Part shown: positions 1 through 8,275 of the stretch, piece by piece
Position numbering within the stretch: the stretch's first letter is position 1
Layout: each line of letters starts with the position of its first letter
Assembly: GCF_900101835.1 (NCBI RefSeq)
Contig: NZ_FNAF01000002.1
Coordinates: forward strand, 124,001-188,000
Length of the DNA stretch: 64,000 nt
Reading direction: 5' to 3'
Source: Peptococcus niger
Lineage (GTDB): Bacteria; Bacillota; Peptococcia; Peptococcales; Peptococcaceae
The notes under the pieces: model-generated
Seen by the model: only the letters and a program-made list of their open reading frames with translations
Told to the model about the DNA's origin: nothing
The model's database searches: none
Position numbers and translations under genes: made by a program

Positions 1-1
1 T

Positions 2-253
2 TGCGGCCACGGCATTGGCACCAGTATGCATGAAGACCCGCAGATTCCCAATTATGGGCGTCCGGGACGTGGCGTGCGCCTCAAAGAAGGCATGTGCCTG
101 GCCATAGAGCCGATGATTACCGAAGGCACTTGGGAAGTGACCGTCCAGTCTGACGGCTGGACCGTTATAACCAAGGACGGCAAACGAGCCGCTCATCATG
201 AGAACACCATCGCCTTAACGGCTGACGGACCCGTTATCTTAACGGCGCTATGA
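2..253 (+). CDS. map: Methionine aminopeptidase, type I (C-terminal part)
   Basis: This is the 3' end of a methionine aminopeptidase gene whose start lies outside the window. The enzyme removes the initiator Met from nascent proteins in the cytosol with a two-metal centre. The visible part begins with CGHGIG followed by [11 protein letters not shown], the loop that carries a metal-ligand histidine. The metal-ligand glutamates appear in AIEPMI and in HHENTIAL near the end. All expected C-terminal landmarks are present, so the visible part looks intact. It sits 24 bases ahead of infA, the usual order in the Gram-positive spc-alpha ribosomal region. The identification is secure; only the N-terminus is missing. 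Confidence 0.95.
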   Translation, partial: CGHGIGTSMHEDPQIPNYGRPGRGVRLKEGMCLAIEPMITEGTWEVTVQSDGWTVITKDGKRAAHHENTIALTADGPVILTAL

Positions 254-277
254 TTGTCAAAGCAAAGGAGGCAATCC

Positions 278-493
278 ATGAGTAAAGACGTCATCGAAGT
301 TCAAGGAACTGTCCTTGAAGCTTTACCCAACGCCATGTTTCAAGTGGAACTTGAAAACGGGCACACGGTATTGGCGCATATCAGCGGCAAAATCCGCATG
401 AACTTTATAAAAATCCTTCCGGGGGACCGGGTAACTGTGGAGCTTTCTCCTTACGACCTATCTCGCGGTCGGATCACCTACCGTTTCAAATAG
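278..493 (+). CDS. infA: Translation initiation factor IF-1
   Basis: IF-1 is a small OB-fold protein that binds the 30S A site during initiation. The 71-residue product starts [12 protein letters not shown] and contains the family landmarks [14 protein letters not shown] and [19 protein letters not shown], ending ITYRFK. Length matches the family (71-73). I use the ATG at 278 because AAAGGAGG lies just upstream at 265-272. An in-frame TTG at 254 would add eight residues with no SD site and no family counterpart. It lies between map and rpmJ and is probably co-transcribed with the downstream ribosomal genes. Confidence 0.97.
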   Translation: MSKDVIEVQGTVLEALPNAMFQVELENGHTVLAHISGKIRMNFIKILPGDRVTVELSPYDLSRGRITYRFK

Positions 494-516
494 ACCGACT
501 CCAAGGAGGTTCCTAT

Positions 517-630
517 ATGAAAGTGAGAGCATCTGTAAAACCGATGTGTGAAAAATGCAAGATCATCAAACGCAAAGGTCGCGTAATGGTCATCTGCAAC
601 AATAAAAAACACAAACAAGTCCAAGGCTAA
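517..630 (+). CDS. rpmJ: 50S ribosomal protein L36
   Basis: This gene encodes the 37-residue L36 of the large subunit. The protein is [14 protein letters not shown] followed by a basic stretch and ends KKHKQVQG. Zinc ligands are C11, C14, C27 and H32, so this is the zinc-binding (C+) form. A strong AAGGAGG precedes the ATG by about seven bases. Its position between infA and rpsM is conserved in Firmicutes. Size and sequence leave no realistic alternative. Confidence 0.97.
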   Translation: MKVRASVKPMCEKCKIIKRKGRVMVICNNKKHKQVQG

Positions 631-647
631 GTGCTGGAGGTGCAAAT

Positions 648-1016
648 ATGGCAAGAATTTCAGGTGTCGACCTGCCCAGAGACAAACGCATTGTTGTAGG
701 GCTCACCTATATTTACGGCATTGGTCGTTCCACTGCCAACCAAATCATCGCGCAAACCGGCATCAATCCCGATGTACGTGTGCGCGACTTAACCGATGAA
801 GATGAAGCAAAACTGCGCGAAGCCGTCTCCGAACTTACCGTTGAAGGGGACTTGCGTCGTGAAACCAACTTAAATATCAAACGTTTGACGGAAATCGGCT
901 GCTATCGCGGCATTCGTCATCGTAAAGGCCTGCCGGTGCGCGGTCAAAAAACCAAAACCAATGCACGGACCCGCAAGGGTAAAGTGCGTACAGCTGCCGG
1001 TAAACGTAAAAAGTAA
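648..1016 (+). CDS. rpsM: 30S ribosomal protein S13
   Basis: S13 sits in the head of the small subunit and contacts the 50S subunit and P-site tRNA. The 122-residue product begins [14 protein letters not shown], continues with the [11 protein letters not shown] helix-turn region, and ends in the basic tail with TNARTRKGK and AAGKRKK. Length is typical. A CTGGAGGTG site precedes the ATG. It is third in the run rpmJ-rpsM-rpsK-rpsD-rpoA-rplQ, with only 14 bases to rpsK, so one transcript is expected. Confidence 0.98.
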   Translation: MARISGVDLPRDKRIVVGLTYIYGIGRSTANQIIAQTGINPDVRVRDLTDEDEAKLREAVSELTVEGDLRRETNLNIKRLTEIGCYRGIRHRKGLPVRGQKTKTNARTRKGKVRTAAGKRKK

Positions 1017-1030
1017 AGGGGTGAAGTCAG

Positions 1031-1429
1031 TTGGCTAAACAACAGAGAAGAAGTTCTCGCGGACGTCGCAAAGACCGCAAAACAGTTGAACGCGGCGTAG
1101 CGCATATCAAGAGTTCTTTTAATAACACCATTGTCACCATCAGCGACACCCAAGGCAATGCCCTGAGCTGGGCATCCGCCGGCGGCATGGGCTTCCGCGG
1201 CTCCAGAAAGAGCACACCCTTTGCTGCACAAGTTGCCGCTGAAACCGCTGCAAAAGCCGCCATGGAATACGGCTTAAAAGAAATTGAATGCATGGTCAAA
1301 GGCCCCGGCTCCGGCCGTGAAGCCGCCATTCGTGCCCTGCAGGCAGCAGGTCTCGAAGTCAGCATGATTAAGGACGTCACCCCGATTCCGCACAACGGTT
1401 GCCGTCCGCCGAAACGCAGAAGAGTGTAA
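1031..1429 (+). CDS. rpsK: 30S ribosomal protein S11
   Basis: S11 forms part of the platform of the small subunit near the mRNA exit region. The 132-residue protein starts [13 protein letters not shown] and shows the conserved [24 protein letters not shown] and [15 protein letters not shown] blocks, ending with [12 protein letters not shown]. The start is a TTG with AAGGGGTG seven to ten bases upstream; no ATG fits better. Several open frames on the opposite strand here are shadows of this conserved gene. Confidence 0.97.
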   Translation: MAKQQRRSSRGRRKDRKTVERGVAHIKSSFNNTIVTISDTQGNALSWASAGGMGFRGSRKSTPFAAQVAAETAAKAAMEYGLKEIECMVKGPGSGREAAIRALQAAGLEVSMIKDVTPIPHNGCRPPKRRRV

Positions 1430-1439
1430 GGAGGTTAAG

Positions 1440-2033
1440 ATGGCAAGAAACAGAGAACCCATCGTTAAGCGTTGCCGCGCTCTGGGGATTTCCCCGGCCT
1501 ATCTGGGCTACAGCAAATCCTCCAAACGCGTTCCGTCACGTGGCCGCAAAAAATTGAGCGAATACGGCATGCAGCTGCAAGAAAAGCAAAAAGCTAAATT
1601 TATCTATGGGGTTATGGAAAAACCGTTCATCAACTACTACAAAAAAGCCAATCGTATGAGCGGCATGACCGGTGAAAACCTCATCATTCTCTTGGAAAAA
1701 CGTTTGGACAACATCGTCTGGCGTGCCGGCTTTGCCAAAACTCGCCGGGAAGCCCGTCAAATGGTTGTACACAATCATTTCACCGTCAACGGCAAAAAAG
1801 CCAATATTCCTTCCATGGAAATGTCCGTCGGCGACGTGATTGAACTCAAAGACAAGAGCGCCCAATCTCCTCACTTTAAAGCACATGTGGACGCACTCGG
1901 TGTCGTAGCACCGCCGGCTTGGCTTCAATTAGATACCAATAACCGTTCCGTAGCGGTTGTTGCAGAGCCGACCCGTGAAGAAATCGACATTCCTGTTGAT
2001 GAACAGATGATCGTCGAGCTCTACAGCAAGTAA
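1440..2033 (+). CDS. rpsD: 30S ribosomal protein S4
   Basis: S4 is a primary 16S rRNA-binding protein and assembly initiator, and in many bacteria a translational regulator of the alpha operon. The 197-residue protein opens [16 protein letters not shown] and carries the S4 RNA-binding domain around residues 87-150 ([14 protein letters not shown], then [17 protein letters not shown]). Only one Cys is seen near the N-terminus, so it is the zinc-free type. AAGGAGG precedes the ATG by six bases. The gene lies 11 bases after rpsK. Confidence 0.97.
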   Translation: MARNREPIVKRCRALGISPAYLGYSKSSKRVPSRGRKKLSEYGMQLQEKQKAKFIYGVMEKPFINYYKKANRMSGMTGENLIILLEKRLDNIVWRAGFAKTRREARQMVVHNHFTVNGKKANIPSMEMSVGDVIELKDKSAQSPHFKAHVDALGVVAPPAWLQLDTNNRSVAVVAEPTREEIDIPVDEQMIVELYSK

Positions 2034-2065
2034 TAGAGCGGGCATCTTGCACTGGAGGTCAGTAC

Positions 2066-3022
2066 ATGATTGAATTTGACAAGTTTGGAATCGAAGAACG
2101 CAAAACACCTGAGTCCGGCGATTGCTATGGCGAATTTGTCATTGAACCGTTGGAACACGGTTTCGGCGTCACCCTAGGCAACGCCCTCAGACGTATTTTG
2201 CTCTCCTCTATTCCGGGAGCTGCCGTCACTTCTGTCAAAATTGACGGTGTCCTACACGAATTTTCGACGGTGCCCGGTGTCAAGGAAGACGTTGCCGAAA
2301 TCATTTTAAACATCAAGCAGCTGGCTTTAAAATGTGACCACGATGAAGCTCAGACCATCATCATTAACGCCACAGAAGAAGGCGAAGTGACCGGTGCTGA
2401 CATTCTCACGACAGAAGCCGTGGAAGTAATCAATAAAGATTTACACATCGCCACCATGGACAAAGACAGCCGCCTGTACATTGAAATGGTCGTTGAAACC
2501 GGCAACGGATATGTGTCTGCTGAAAAGAACAAGAGCAAAAACGATGAATTGCCCATTGGGACCATTCCCATCGATTCCATCTATACGCCGGTGCACAAAG
2601 TGAATTTTTCCGTCGAGGATACCCGTGTTGGCCAGGATACTGAAAAAGATCGCCTGATGCTCACCATTGGCACCAACGGCAACCTAACGCCGACAGAAGC
2701 CTTATCGTGGGCAGCACGCATCTTAACCGACCACCTTGAGCCGTTCATAAAGCTCAAAGAGGGCATGGAAGATACGGCCATCATGATTGAAAAAGAAGAA
2801 GAAGAGAAAGACAAAGTGCTGGACATGACCATTGAAGAGCTGGATCTCTCCGTGCGCAGCTACAACTGCCTCAAGCGAGCCGGCATCAATACAGTCCTTG
2901 AACTGACGCAAAAAACCAAGGATGAAATGATGAAAGTCAGAAACCTGGGTAAAAAATCGTTAGAAGAAGTGACTGAAAAAATGGGCGCACTTGGCCTCTC
3001 TCTCAAATCCAATGATGAGTAA
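2066..3022 (+). CDS. rpoA: DNA-directed RNA polymerase subunit alpha
   Basis: The alpha subunit scaffolds RNA polymerase assembly and contacts UP elements and activators. The N-terminal dimerisation domain spans about residues 1-228, with [18 protein letters not shown] at 31-48. An acidic linker (EKEEEEKDK) follows, then the C-terminal DNA-binding domain at about 251-312 with the NCLKRAGI and [10 protein letters not shown] helices. The 318-residue length is normal. A CTGGAGGT site precedes the ATG. It is followed 15 bases later by rplQ, the conserved end of the alpha operon. Confidence 0.98.
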   Translation: MIEFDKFGIEERKTPESGDCYGEFVIEPLEHGFGVTLGNALRRILLSSIPGAAVTSVKIDGVLHEFSTVPGVKEDVAEIILNIKQLALKCDHDEAQTIIINATEEGEVTGADILTTEAVEVINKDLHIATMDKDSRLYIEMVVETGNGYVSAEKNKSKNDELPIGTIPIDSIYTPVHKVNFSVEDTRVGQDTEKDRLMLTIGTNGNLTPTEALSWAARILTDHLEPFIKLKEGMEDTAIMIEKEEEEKDKVLDMTIEELDLSVRSYNCLKRAGINTVLELTQKTKDEMMKVRNLGKKSLEEVTEKMGALGLSLKSNDE

Positions 3023-3036
3023 AAGGAGGTTCGGGA

Positions 3037-3375
3037 ATGAATCATAGAAAAATCGGAACCGATATATCCCACCGTCGCGCCATCCTGCGCAATATGACCA
3101 CCAGCGTTTTAGAAAACGGTCGTGTTGAAACCACCGTGCCTAAAGCCAAAGAAGTGCGTCGTCAGGTGGAAAAAATGATCACCCTCGGTAAAAAAGGCGA
3201 CTTGGCTGCTTATCGTAAAGCCATGGCCTACCTGACCGATGAAGACGTGGTCCAGAAACTCTTTAAAGAAATCGCCCCGGGCTATGAAGATCGCAATGGT
3301 GGTTATACCCGTGTTTTAAAAAGCGGATTCCGCCGCGGTGATGCAGCGCCCTTGGCCATTATCGAACTGGTGTAA
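3037..3375 (+). CDS. rplQ: 50S ribosomal protein L17
   Basis: L17 lies near the peptide exit tunnel of the large subunit. The 112-residue protein begins [19 protein letters not shown] and ends [12 protein letters not shown], both characteristic. AAAAGGAGG precedes the ATG. It is the last gene of this operon; a strong hairpin with a T-run follows about 40 bases downstream. In many Firmicutes the ECF transporter genes and truA follow directly, but here about 14 kb of surface-protein genes lie between them. Confidence 0.97.
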   Translation: MNHRKIGTDISHRRAILRNMTTSVLENGRVETTVPKAKEVRRQVEKMITLGKKGDLAAYRKAMAYLTDEDVVQKLFKEIAPGYEDRNGGYTRVLKSGFRRGDAAPLAIIELV

Positions 3376-3411
3376 CATACGCATGGCACCCTGAGGTGTC
3401 AGGCGTCTACA

Positions 3412-3444
3412 TAAAAAGCCGTCCCTTTAGGGGCGGCTTTTTTG
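3412..3444 (+). terminator. Rho-independent terminator of the ribosomal operon
   Basis: An AAAGCCGTCCC arm pairs with GGGGCGGCTTT around a TTTA loop, followed by a T-run. It lies 37 bases after the rplQ stop codon and closes the map-rplQ transcript. Confidence 0.9.
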
Positions 3445-3708
3445 CGCCTATCGGCAAGGTCTGTTTGGCGCTTTTTTATACCATTTGCGGACTTTTTTAA
3501 TAGAGGGGTGTAAGGTTTTAGGATTCTTTTACTCTTCGAATTAAGTGATTTATGTAATAAAAATCTACACAGCAATTTTTTTGTAATTCTGTTATTGGTA
3601 AAGCATAGGGAAGACTTATAATAATAGCCAAAGATCCACCTCATTTTTTGAGATGGGTCTTTGGCTATTTGAAGATTACTTTGTATGGATTTTTCTGCCG
3701 GATACAAA
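3445..3708. other. Intergenic, AT-rich, with a convergent terminator
   Basis: This low-GC stretch separates the ribosomal operon from the convergent surface amidohydrolase gene. I see no credible gene. The only open frame (minus strand, about 100 codons) is Lys/Arg/Ser-rich, lacks an SD site and runs through both terminators. The one clear element is the inverted repeat listed separately at 3626-3669. Confidence 0.6.
3626..3669 (-). terminator. Probable terminator of the SLH amidohydrolase gene
   Basis: An AGCCAAAGA-CCA-CTCA arm and its near-perfect complement enclose a six-base T loop, giving a stem of about 18 bp. It lies 40 bases beyond the stop codon of the minus-strand gene. The U-run on the minus strand is weak (TATTATAA), so it may act as a processing site as well as a terminator. 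Confidence 0.65.
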
Positions 3709-6084
3709 CTATTTTTCTAATCTATCCAGGTAGCGATTGGTCATCACAACCCATTGAGCACGAGTGACCGGCCCTTGCGGGGCAAGATATTTTGTATCCA
3801 TGCCTTTCAGAAGTTCAGATTGAAGGGCCCACTCGACCGAAGCTTTTGCCCAAGGAGAGGGAGTATCAACAAAAGTGGGTGCCTTTATTGCTGCAATAGA
3901 AAAGTTTGCCTTTTGAGCTTGGTAGTAATTGGCTAGAAGAGCTGCCGCTTCTTCTCGAGTTAAAGTTGCCTGTGGCGAAAACTGGTTTTGTCCTGTGCCA
4001 TTAGCAACCCCTGTTGCTTTAGCCCAGGAAACAGGTGCGGCATACCAATCCCCAGGCTTGACATCTTTAAAAGAATTGTCTTGGCTGACGTCAGGTTGAT
4101 TAGCCATACGATATAAAATACTTACGGCCATAGCCCTAGTCATTGTCTCATCTGGAGCGAAGCGGTCTGATGTTAGGCCGGAAATCCGTTTTTCTTGGCT
4201 GGCGCGACAGATGTCTTTAGCTGCCCAATGTCCTTTTACATCTTTAAAGTTTGTTTCAGGTGATTTGGTACTGGTAAAGAGATTATCAGGATCGTAGATG
4301 GGATTTCCGTTTACAATCGTAGCTTTGACAGGAATATCTTTGATTTTGGACGGATCGATTTTTAAGGGGTTGGCTCCCAAGATGGTTAGATCGGCCCGTT
4401 TTCCCACCTCTATAGAACCCGCCACTTTGTCTTCACCATTATCGTAAGCAGCATCTAGCGTCAGGGCTTTGAGAGCCTCAGCCGGTGTAAGTCGTTGGTC
4501 TACAGAACGGTATTTGCTCCCTTTATCATAGGTCGTGGTAAAAATATCGCGACCGGTATAAGACTGACGCGTTACAGCGGTTTGCAACATCAGGAGAGGG
4601 TCAACAGGGAATACTGGTGCATCGCTGTGGAGGCTAAAGCGTAGATTTTGGTTAACGGCATCCCGAGTTGGGCTCATACGTGCAGCTCGCTCCGGACCAA
4701 AATAGATATCCCAATGGCGATCTCCAAGAAAATAAGGGTGCATAATCAAAAAGGAAGGGATTGCTCCAATACGGGCCATTCGTTCATACTGTTCTTCTCT
4801 AGAAAACTGACTATGAATCACTACGTGGCGCATCGGTGCCGAAGGCTTGCGCAAAGTACCATCTTTGACACCTTGATAGACAGCTTCATAGGCATCAAGA
4901 AGATCATCAATAGCCGCATCTCCATTAGCATGAATATAAATTCGATTGATGCCTTTTTGGTGGGCGTTCACAACAAGTTCAATAAGTTTTTCTCTGGGCA
5001 TTCTTGGATAAGCTTTCCAGCTTTCTTCATATTCCCCTGGTGTATAATAGGGATCGGTTAGATAGGCCGTTCTTAATTGCGGAGAGCCATCCTCGAAAGC
5101 TTTCATCCCTCCAATAGCAATCATATTATTTTCCCCAGTATATTTTGTCATCTCGCTACCATTTTTAACGGTTTTCATTAGAGATGAGAGATCATCTACC
5201 TCATTGAAGTTAAACCAATAATTTACGTGTTGCTTTACATAGCCGTTTTTAACAGCATCAAGGTAAAGATTATACCACTTGAGACCATTACCTTCATTCA
5301 CGGTAGTGATGCCGGCCTTTGCATAGATATCGCTGGCAACGGCTAGCGCGTCAAGTTGATCCTGATGAGTAGGTGATGGAACAAGTTTAAACACAAGGTT
5401 CATGGCGCTTTCCCAAAGCTGGCCGTTGGGATTACCGTCTTTATCTCGACCAATTTGCCCTCCTTCTGGATCTGGAGTGTCTTTGGTAATTCCAGCCATT
5501 TCTAGAGCTTTGTGATTAACTACTGCATTATGACCAGAAAAATGTGTGATATAGATGGGGTTAGTGGTGGAAGCCTTATCTAAATCATCAGCTGTTGGAT
5601 GACGCTTTTCGACCATTTCACCATCATCATACCGACTTCCTATAATCCATTCCTCGGGATTTGATATCTCAGCCTTGCTTTTTAAGGCGGAGACCAGTTT
5701 ATCCATATTATTAATGTTACCGATGGGAGGGGCATTGAGTCCGACTTGAGTATGTCGTTCTGCGCCAGTTTTATAGAAATGGCTATGGGCATCATAGAAG
5801 CCAGGAATCAGCGTATTTCCCTTTAAATCAATAATTCGTGCTTGAGAACCAGCTTTGGCTTCCAAATCAGCTAGGTTTCCGACAGCAATAATCTTGTCTC
5901 CTTGGCAGAGAACAGCTTCAGCTGTTGGTTGCTGGTTGTTGACAGTAATGATGTCACCACCCTTATAAAGTGTTAGGTCACTGCTAGGAGCAGCTGCTGC
6001 AGTGCCGGGAAGGCTGACACTAAGCACAAGGGTAAGGCTGAGAAAAAAGGCGGCAAGCTTTTTCCATCTTTGCTTTTTCGTCAT
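3709..6084 (-). CDS. Secreted amidohydrolase (YtcJ/NfdA type) with three SLH domains
   Basis: This encodes a 791-residue exported metal-dependent hydrolase anchored to the cell wall. Residues 1-32 form a signal peptide (KKQRWKKL, a hydrophobic run, then TAAAAP). Residues about 35-600 are an amidohydrolase-3 barrel. It has the metal site DAHSH (98-102), NEGNGLKW (263-270), GGMKAFEDGS (325-334), IHANGD (384-389), VIHSQF (422-427) and LHSDAP (485-490). Residues 612-660, 671-720 and 737-785 are SLH repeats (FKDVKGHWAA, FKDVKPGDWYA, FVDTPSPWAKASV). Family members hydrolyse formamides or amides, but the substrate here cannot be read from sequence. AGGAGG precedes the ATG. Local base composition is more AT-rich than neighbours, hinting at transfer. 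A surface-displayed amidohydrolase of this type is unusual. Confidence 0.9.
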   Translation of the reverse strand: MTKKQRWKKLAAFFLSLTLVLSVSLPGTAAAAPSSDLTLYKGGDIITVNNQQPTAEAVLCQGDKIIAVGNLADLEAKAGSQARIIDLKGNTLIPGFYDAHSHFYKTGAERHTQVGLNAPPIGNINNMDKLVSALKSKAEISNPEEWIIGSRYDDGEMVEKRHPTADDLDKASTTNPIYITHFSGHNAVVNHKALEMAGITKDTPDPEGGQIGRDKDGNPNGQLWESAMNLVFKLVPSPTHQDQLDALAVASDIYAKAGITTVNEGNGLKWYNLYLDAVKNGYVKQHVNYWFNFNEVDDLSSLMKTVKNGSEMTKYTGENNMIAIGGMKAFEDGSPQLRTAYLTDPYYTPGEYEESWKAYPRMPREKLIELVVNAHQKGINRIYIHANGDAAIDDLLDAYEAVYQGVKDGTLRKPSAPMRHVVIHSQFSREEQYERMARIGAIPSFLIMHPYFLGDRHWDIYFGPERAARMSPTRDAVNQNLRFSLHSDAPVFPVDPLLMLQTAVTRQSYTGRDIFTTTYDKGSKYRSVDQRLTPAEALKALTLDAAYDNGEDKVAGSIEVGKRADLTILGANPLKIDPSKIKDIPVKATIVNGNPIYDPDNLFTSTKSPETNFKDVKGHWAAKDICRASQEKRISGLTSDRFAPDETMTRAMAVSILYRMANQPDVSQDNSFKDVKPGDWYAAPVSWAKATGVANGTGQNQFSPQATLTREEAAALLANYYQAQKANFSIAAIKAPTFVDTPSPWAKASVEWALQSELLKGMDTKYLAPQGPVTRAQWVVMTNRYLDRLEK

Positions 6085-6357
6085 AATTGTCCTCCTTAAC
6101 AGATGCTAGTTTTATGGGTACTCTAATCAAAGAATATCGTAATAAAAAGAAAGTGTCAAGTATATTTTGATTTTTCTAACAATTATTAATGAAAAATTTT
6201 TAAAATAAAGGGCCAATATCATTCTTTTGGGTGATGTGGACCCTAAAAAAATAAGATAAACTTTATAAAAAATAGCCTTGTGGTTGCAGAAAAATTTCGC
6301 CTTATTTTTAGGATGGCTGCGGCGGGGATTTTAATTTCATGAAAGGAGGGAAAAAGG
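6085..6357. other. Divergent intergenic region with operator and promoter
   Basis: This AT-rich region separates the SLH amidohydrolase gene from the divergent surface operon at 6358. It contains long A/T tracts, the operator-promoter at 6215-6262, and the GAAAGGAGGG ribosome site at 6341-6350. Confidence 0.7.
6215..6262 (+). promoter_or_regulatory. Operator-promoter shared with the unit at 11550
   Basis: The sequence contains the dyad ATCATTC-N5-GGTGAT followed by GTGGACC, then 14 bases, then TAAACT as -10. A second copy at 11364-11411 keeps the same 28-base element and the same 14-base gap to its -10. A/T tracts starting GAAAAATT lie upstream of both. The spacing suggests an activator-dependent promoter. 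The LuxR-family response regulator encoded between the two sites is the obvious candidate; that link is inference. Confidence 0.7.
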
Positions 6358-7077
6358 GTGAAAAGACGATTGACGAAGGTATTCGTGTTCTTTATGGCAT
6401 TGGCCTTTTGCCTACCAAGCTATTGCTATGCTGTGGAGATTAACATTAACGGCCAATGTCTAGCCACGGACACAGAACCGGTGATAGAAAATTCACGGGT
6501 CTTTGTTCCGGCTCGGGTTATTGCAGAAAATTTGGGGGCAAGTGTTGCCTACAATGCACAAGACAGGACCGTCGATATGGACAGGGGGGATACACATATC
6601 CATATCACCATCGGCAGCCCGGATCTTTGGTTTTCTGACAAAGAAAAGTCCGGCCCCATCAGCTTAGACACGCCGGCATTTATAAAAAATAACCGGACCA
6701 TGTTGCCGGTTCGGGCTATATCTGAACTGTTCGGTATGCAAGTTGATTGGGATGCGCCAACGCAAACCGTACTGATATGGGAGAATGCCCCTAGCCAGGT
6801 GCTTAGAATTGATGGGAACCCTGTAGGGGACGAAGTCGTACAGCGGTTAACCAAGATGGGCGTGATACCATCCAGTGAGTATTTTACAGAAGCCTCTTAT
6901 ATGACAACAACAGTTCCACCGGACCAAGAAGAAGAGGGCTATTTTGTTACCGTGAGAAGAACCAACCCCTATGACAATAACTTGGTCGAGTTGGTCGGTC
7001 ACTATTTTATCAATTTTCAGGGGACCCTTTTCATGAAGTATAATGTTGAATCGGATATATTCGAGGTCATTTGTTAG
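6358..7077 (+). CDS. Secreted protein with copper-amine-oxidase N-terminal-like domain
   Basis: The 239-residue product has a signal peptide (residues 1-25, MKRRLTKVF then a hydrophobic run ending YCYA). A tandem fold common on Firmicute surfaces follows, the copper amine oxidase N-terminal-like (stalk) domain, seen here as INGQCLATDTEPVIENSRVF (30-49), VPARVIAENLGA (50-61) and NNRTMLPVRAISELFGM. No copper or catalytic residues are implied; the domain is structural or adhesive. The C-terminal 100 residues match nothing I recognise. The start is GTG with AAAGGAGGG eight bases upstream. A small membrane-protein gene follows in the same direction, probably on one transcript driven from the operator-promoter at 6215. 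Confidence 0.8.
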   Translation: MKRRLTKVFVFFMALAFCLPSYCYAVEININGQCLATDTEPVIENSRVFVPARVIAENLGASVAYNAQDRTVDMDRGDTHIHITIGSPDLWFSDKEKSGPISLDTPAFIKNNRTMLPVRAISELFGMQVDWDAPTQTVLIWENAPSQVLRIDGNPVGDEVVQRLTKMGVIPSSEYFTEASYMTTTVPPDQEEEGYFVTVRRTNPYDNNLVELVGHYFINFQGTLFMKYNVESDIFEVIC

Positions 7078-7156
7078 CCAGGGGGCCTGGCCACCAGCTG
7101 GCCTAGGCAGGCAGAGGCCCGGCATCTATTTGAAAAGAGAATAGGAGGAAGTTATC

Positions 7157-7540
7157 ATGAAGAAATTCTATCCAAGTCAAATCGTTGTTATTGTTGTAGC
7201 TGTTTTAGTTTGTATTTCTACGGTTGTTCCGGCAGCTGAAATTTTAGGCCAAGAGATGAATTTACTTATGCCGGGCGGAGACGTTGGGGCAGGGGTATTT
7301 TTGATGGCCTTGTCCATCCTAGCCGGTGTGATGGCTCTTTTTAAACGGAAAGTTTTATGCCTAATTTTTGCAATTCTTAATTTGGTCATTGCCTTCACCC
7401 AATATGCTTCCCTTTCCGATTACCTGGATTTTGTGACCGCCGGTTTTTATCTTATGATGGTCAGCAGCTTTTTATTGGTCTTTGCCGCCATCTTCTTGAT
7501 GGTCCAAGTGCCTAAAAAATCAAAGGTAAAAGATCAGTGA
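7157..7540 (+). CDS. Small four-helix membrane protein, unknown function
   Basis: This 127-residue protein has four predicted membrane segments (about residues 7-27, 40-60, 65-85 and 92-115) and a short basic tail ending KKSKVKDQ. I do not recognise a family; the topology resembles the many small DUF membrane proteins of Firmicutes. ATAGGAGGAAG precedes the ATG by seven bases. It lies 79 bases after the stalk-domain protein, with a GC-rich hairpin between, and is closed by the terminator at 7576. It is probably part of the two-component system's target unit. Confidence 0.75.
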   Translation: MKKFYPSQIVVIVVAVLVCISTVVPAAEILGQEMNLLMPGGDVGAGVFLMALSILAGVMALFKRKVLCLIFAILNLVIAFTQYASLSDYLDFVTAGFYLMMVSSFLLVFAAIFLMVQVPKKSKVKDQ

Positions 7541-7575
7541 GCAAATAGAAGGGGAGCAAAAGGAAGAAGGACATA

Positions 7576-7610
7576 GAAAAATCCGCAGGCGGTGTGCCTG
7601 CGGATTTTTC
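7576..7610. terminator. Bidirectional terminator
   Basis: GAAAAATCCGCAGGC and its exact complement surround a short GTGT loop, with A and T runs at the ends, so it can stop transcription in both directions. It separates the surface unit (plus) from the two-component operon (minus). Confidence 0.9.
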
Positions 7611-7648
7611 TATGGGCATCGATTGCTGTCACCGGTCACTGAATGGGC

Positions 7649-8275
7649 TTACTCATCTTCAATGACCAGGCCGCTTAGCCGGGCTTGAATGGCCAATTGG
7701 GTCCGGCTCTTAAAGCCGGTTTTTTGCATGAGGTGCTGGATATGGGTTTTTACCGTGTTTGAAGAGATGACCATCTTTTCGGCAATTTCTTCATTGACGG
7801 CGCCGGTGGTCAGAAAGCGAAGCACTTGAATTTCTTTCGGGGTAAATTCAGTCGACTTGGCCAGCCCCAACTGGACAACCGGGGTTTCTTCCGGGTAGAT
7901 GGATTCACCGGCCAGGGTTCGCTCTATAATGTTTAAAATGCTTTCTTCAGAGGCTTCTTTGTACCAGAAACTTTCGATACCGATGGCTTTGGCCTTCTCC
8001 ATCCAGGAGACTTCAGGCATGCTGGTGACGGCAATAATTTTAATCTGGGGGTTGATCTTTTTTATTTTTTCAGCCGCTTCCAGGCCGTTAGAGGTATCTT
8101 GCATGAGAATATCCATAATAATCAGGTCCGGCTTGGCTTTTAAGATATAGGTGTCCGCAAACATGGCGGTATCAAGGCTGTAGATGACCTCATAATTTGG
8201 TGACCGGTCAATGTAAAGCTCAAACATTTGCCGGGAAACGGACTGGTCATCAACGATCATGATTTTGTAGCTCAT
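7649..8275 (-). CDS. Response regulator, NarL/LuxR family
   Basis: This is a 208-residue cytosolic transcription factor. The receiver domain (1-120) has the acidic pair D9-D10, phospho-acceptor D55 (LIIMDILM), T84 and K106. The C-terminal LuxR helix-turn-helix (about 143-205) contains FTPKEIQVLRFLTTGAVNEE and NTVKTHIQHLMQKTG. The start overlaps the upstream kinase gene by 26 bases, and GAAAGGAGG lies within the kinase gene, so translation is coupled. It is the output of the membrane sensors encoded upstream. Its likely targets are the two flanking surface units that share a dyad operator (6215 and 11364); this is inferred from position only. Confidence 0.9.
   Translation of the reverse strand: MSYKIMIVDDQSVSRQMFELYIDRSPNYEVIYSLDTAMFADTYILKAKPDLIIMDILMQDTSNGLEAAEKIKKINPQIKIIAVTSMPEVSWMEKAKAIGIESFWYKEASEESILNIIERTLAGESIYPEETPVVQLGLAKSTEFTPKEIQVLRFLTTGAVNEEIAEKMVISSNTVKTHIQHLMQKTGFKSRTQLAIQARLSGLVIEDE

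Noticed and set aside
944-1395. Open frames antisense to rpsM and rpsK
   Set aside because: They lie entirely opposite conserved ribosomal genes; their codons mirror the real frame and have no ribosome site.
3399-3707. Minus-strand frame of about 100 codons between rplQ and the amidohydrolase gene
   Set aside because: It runs through two terminators, has no SD site and a composition typical of random AT-rich DNA.
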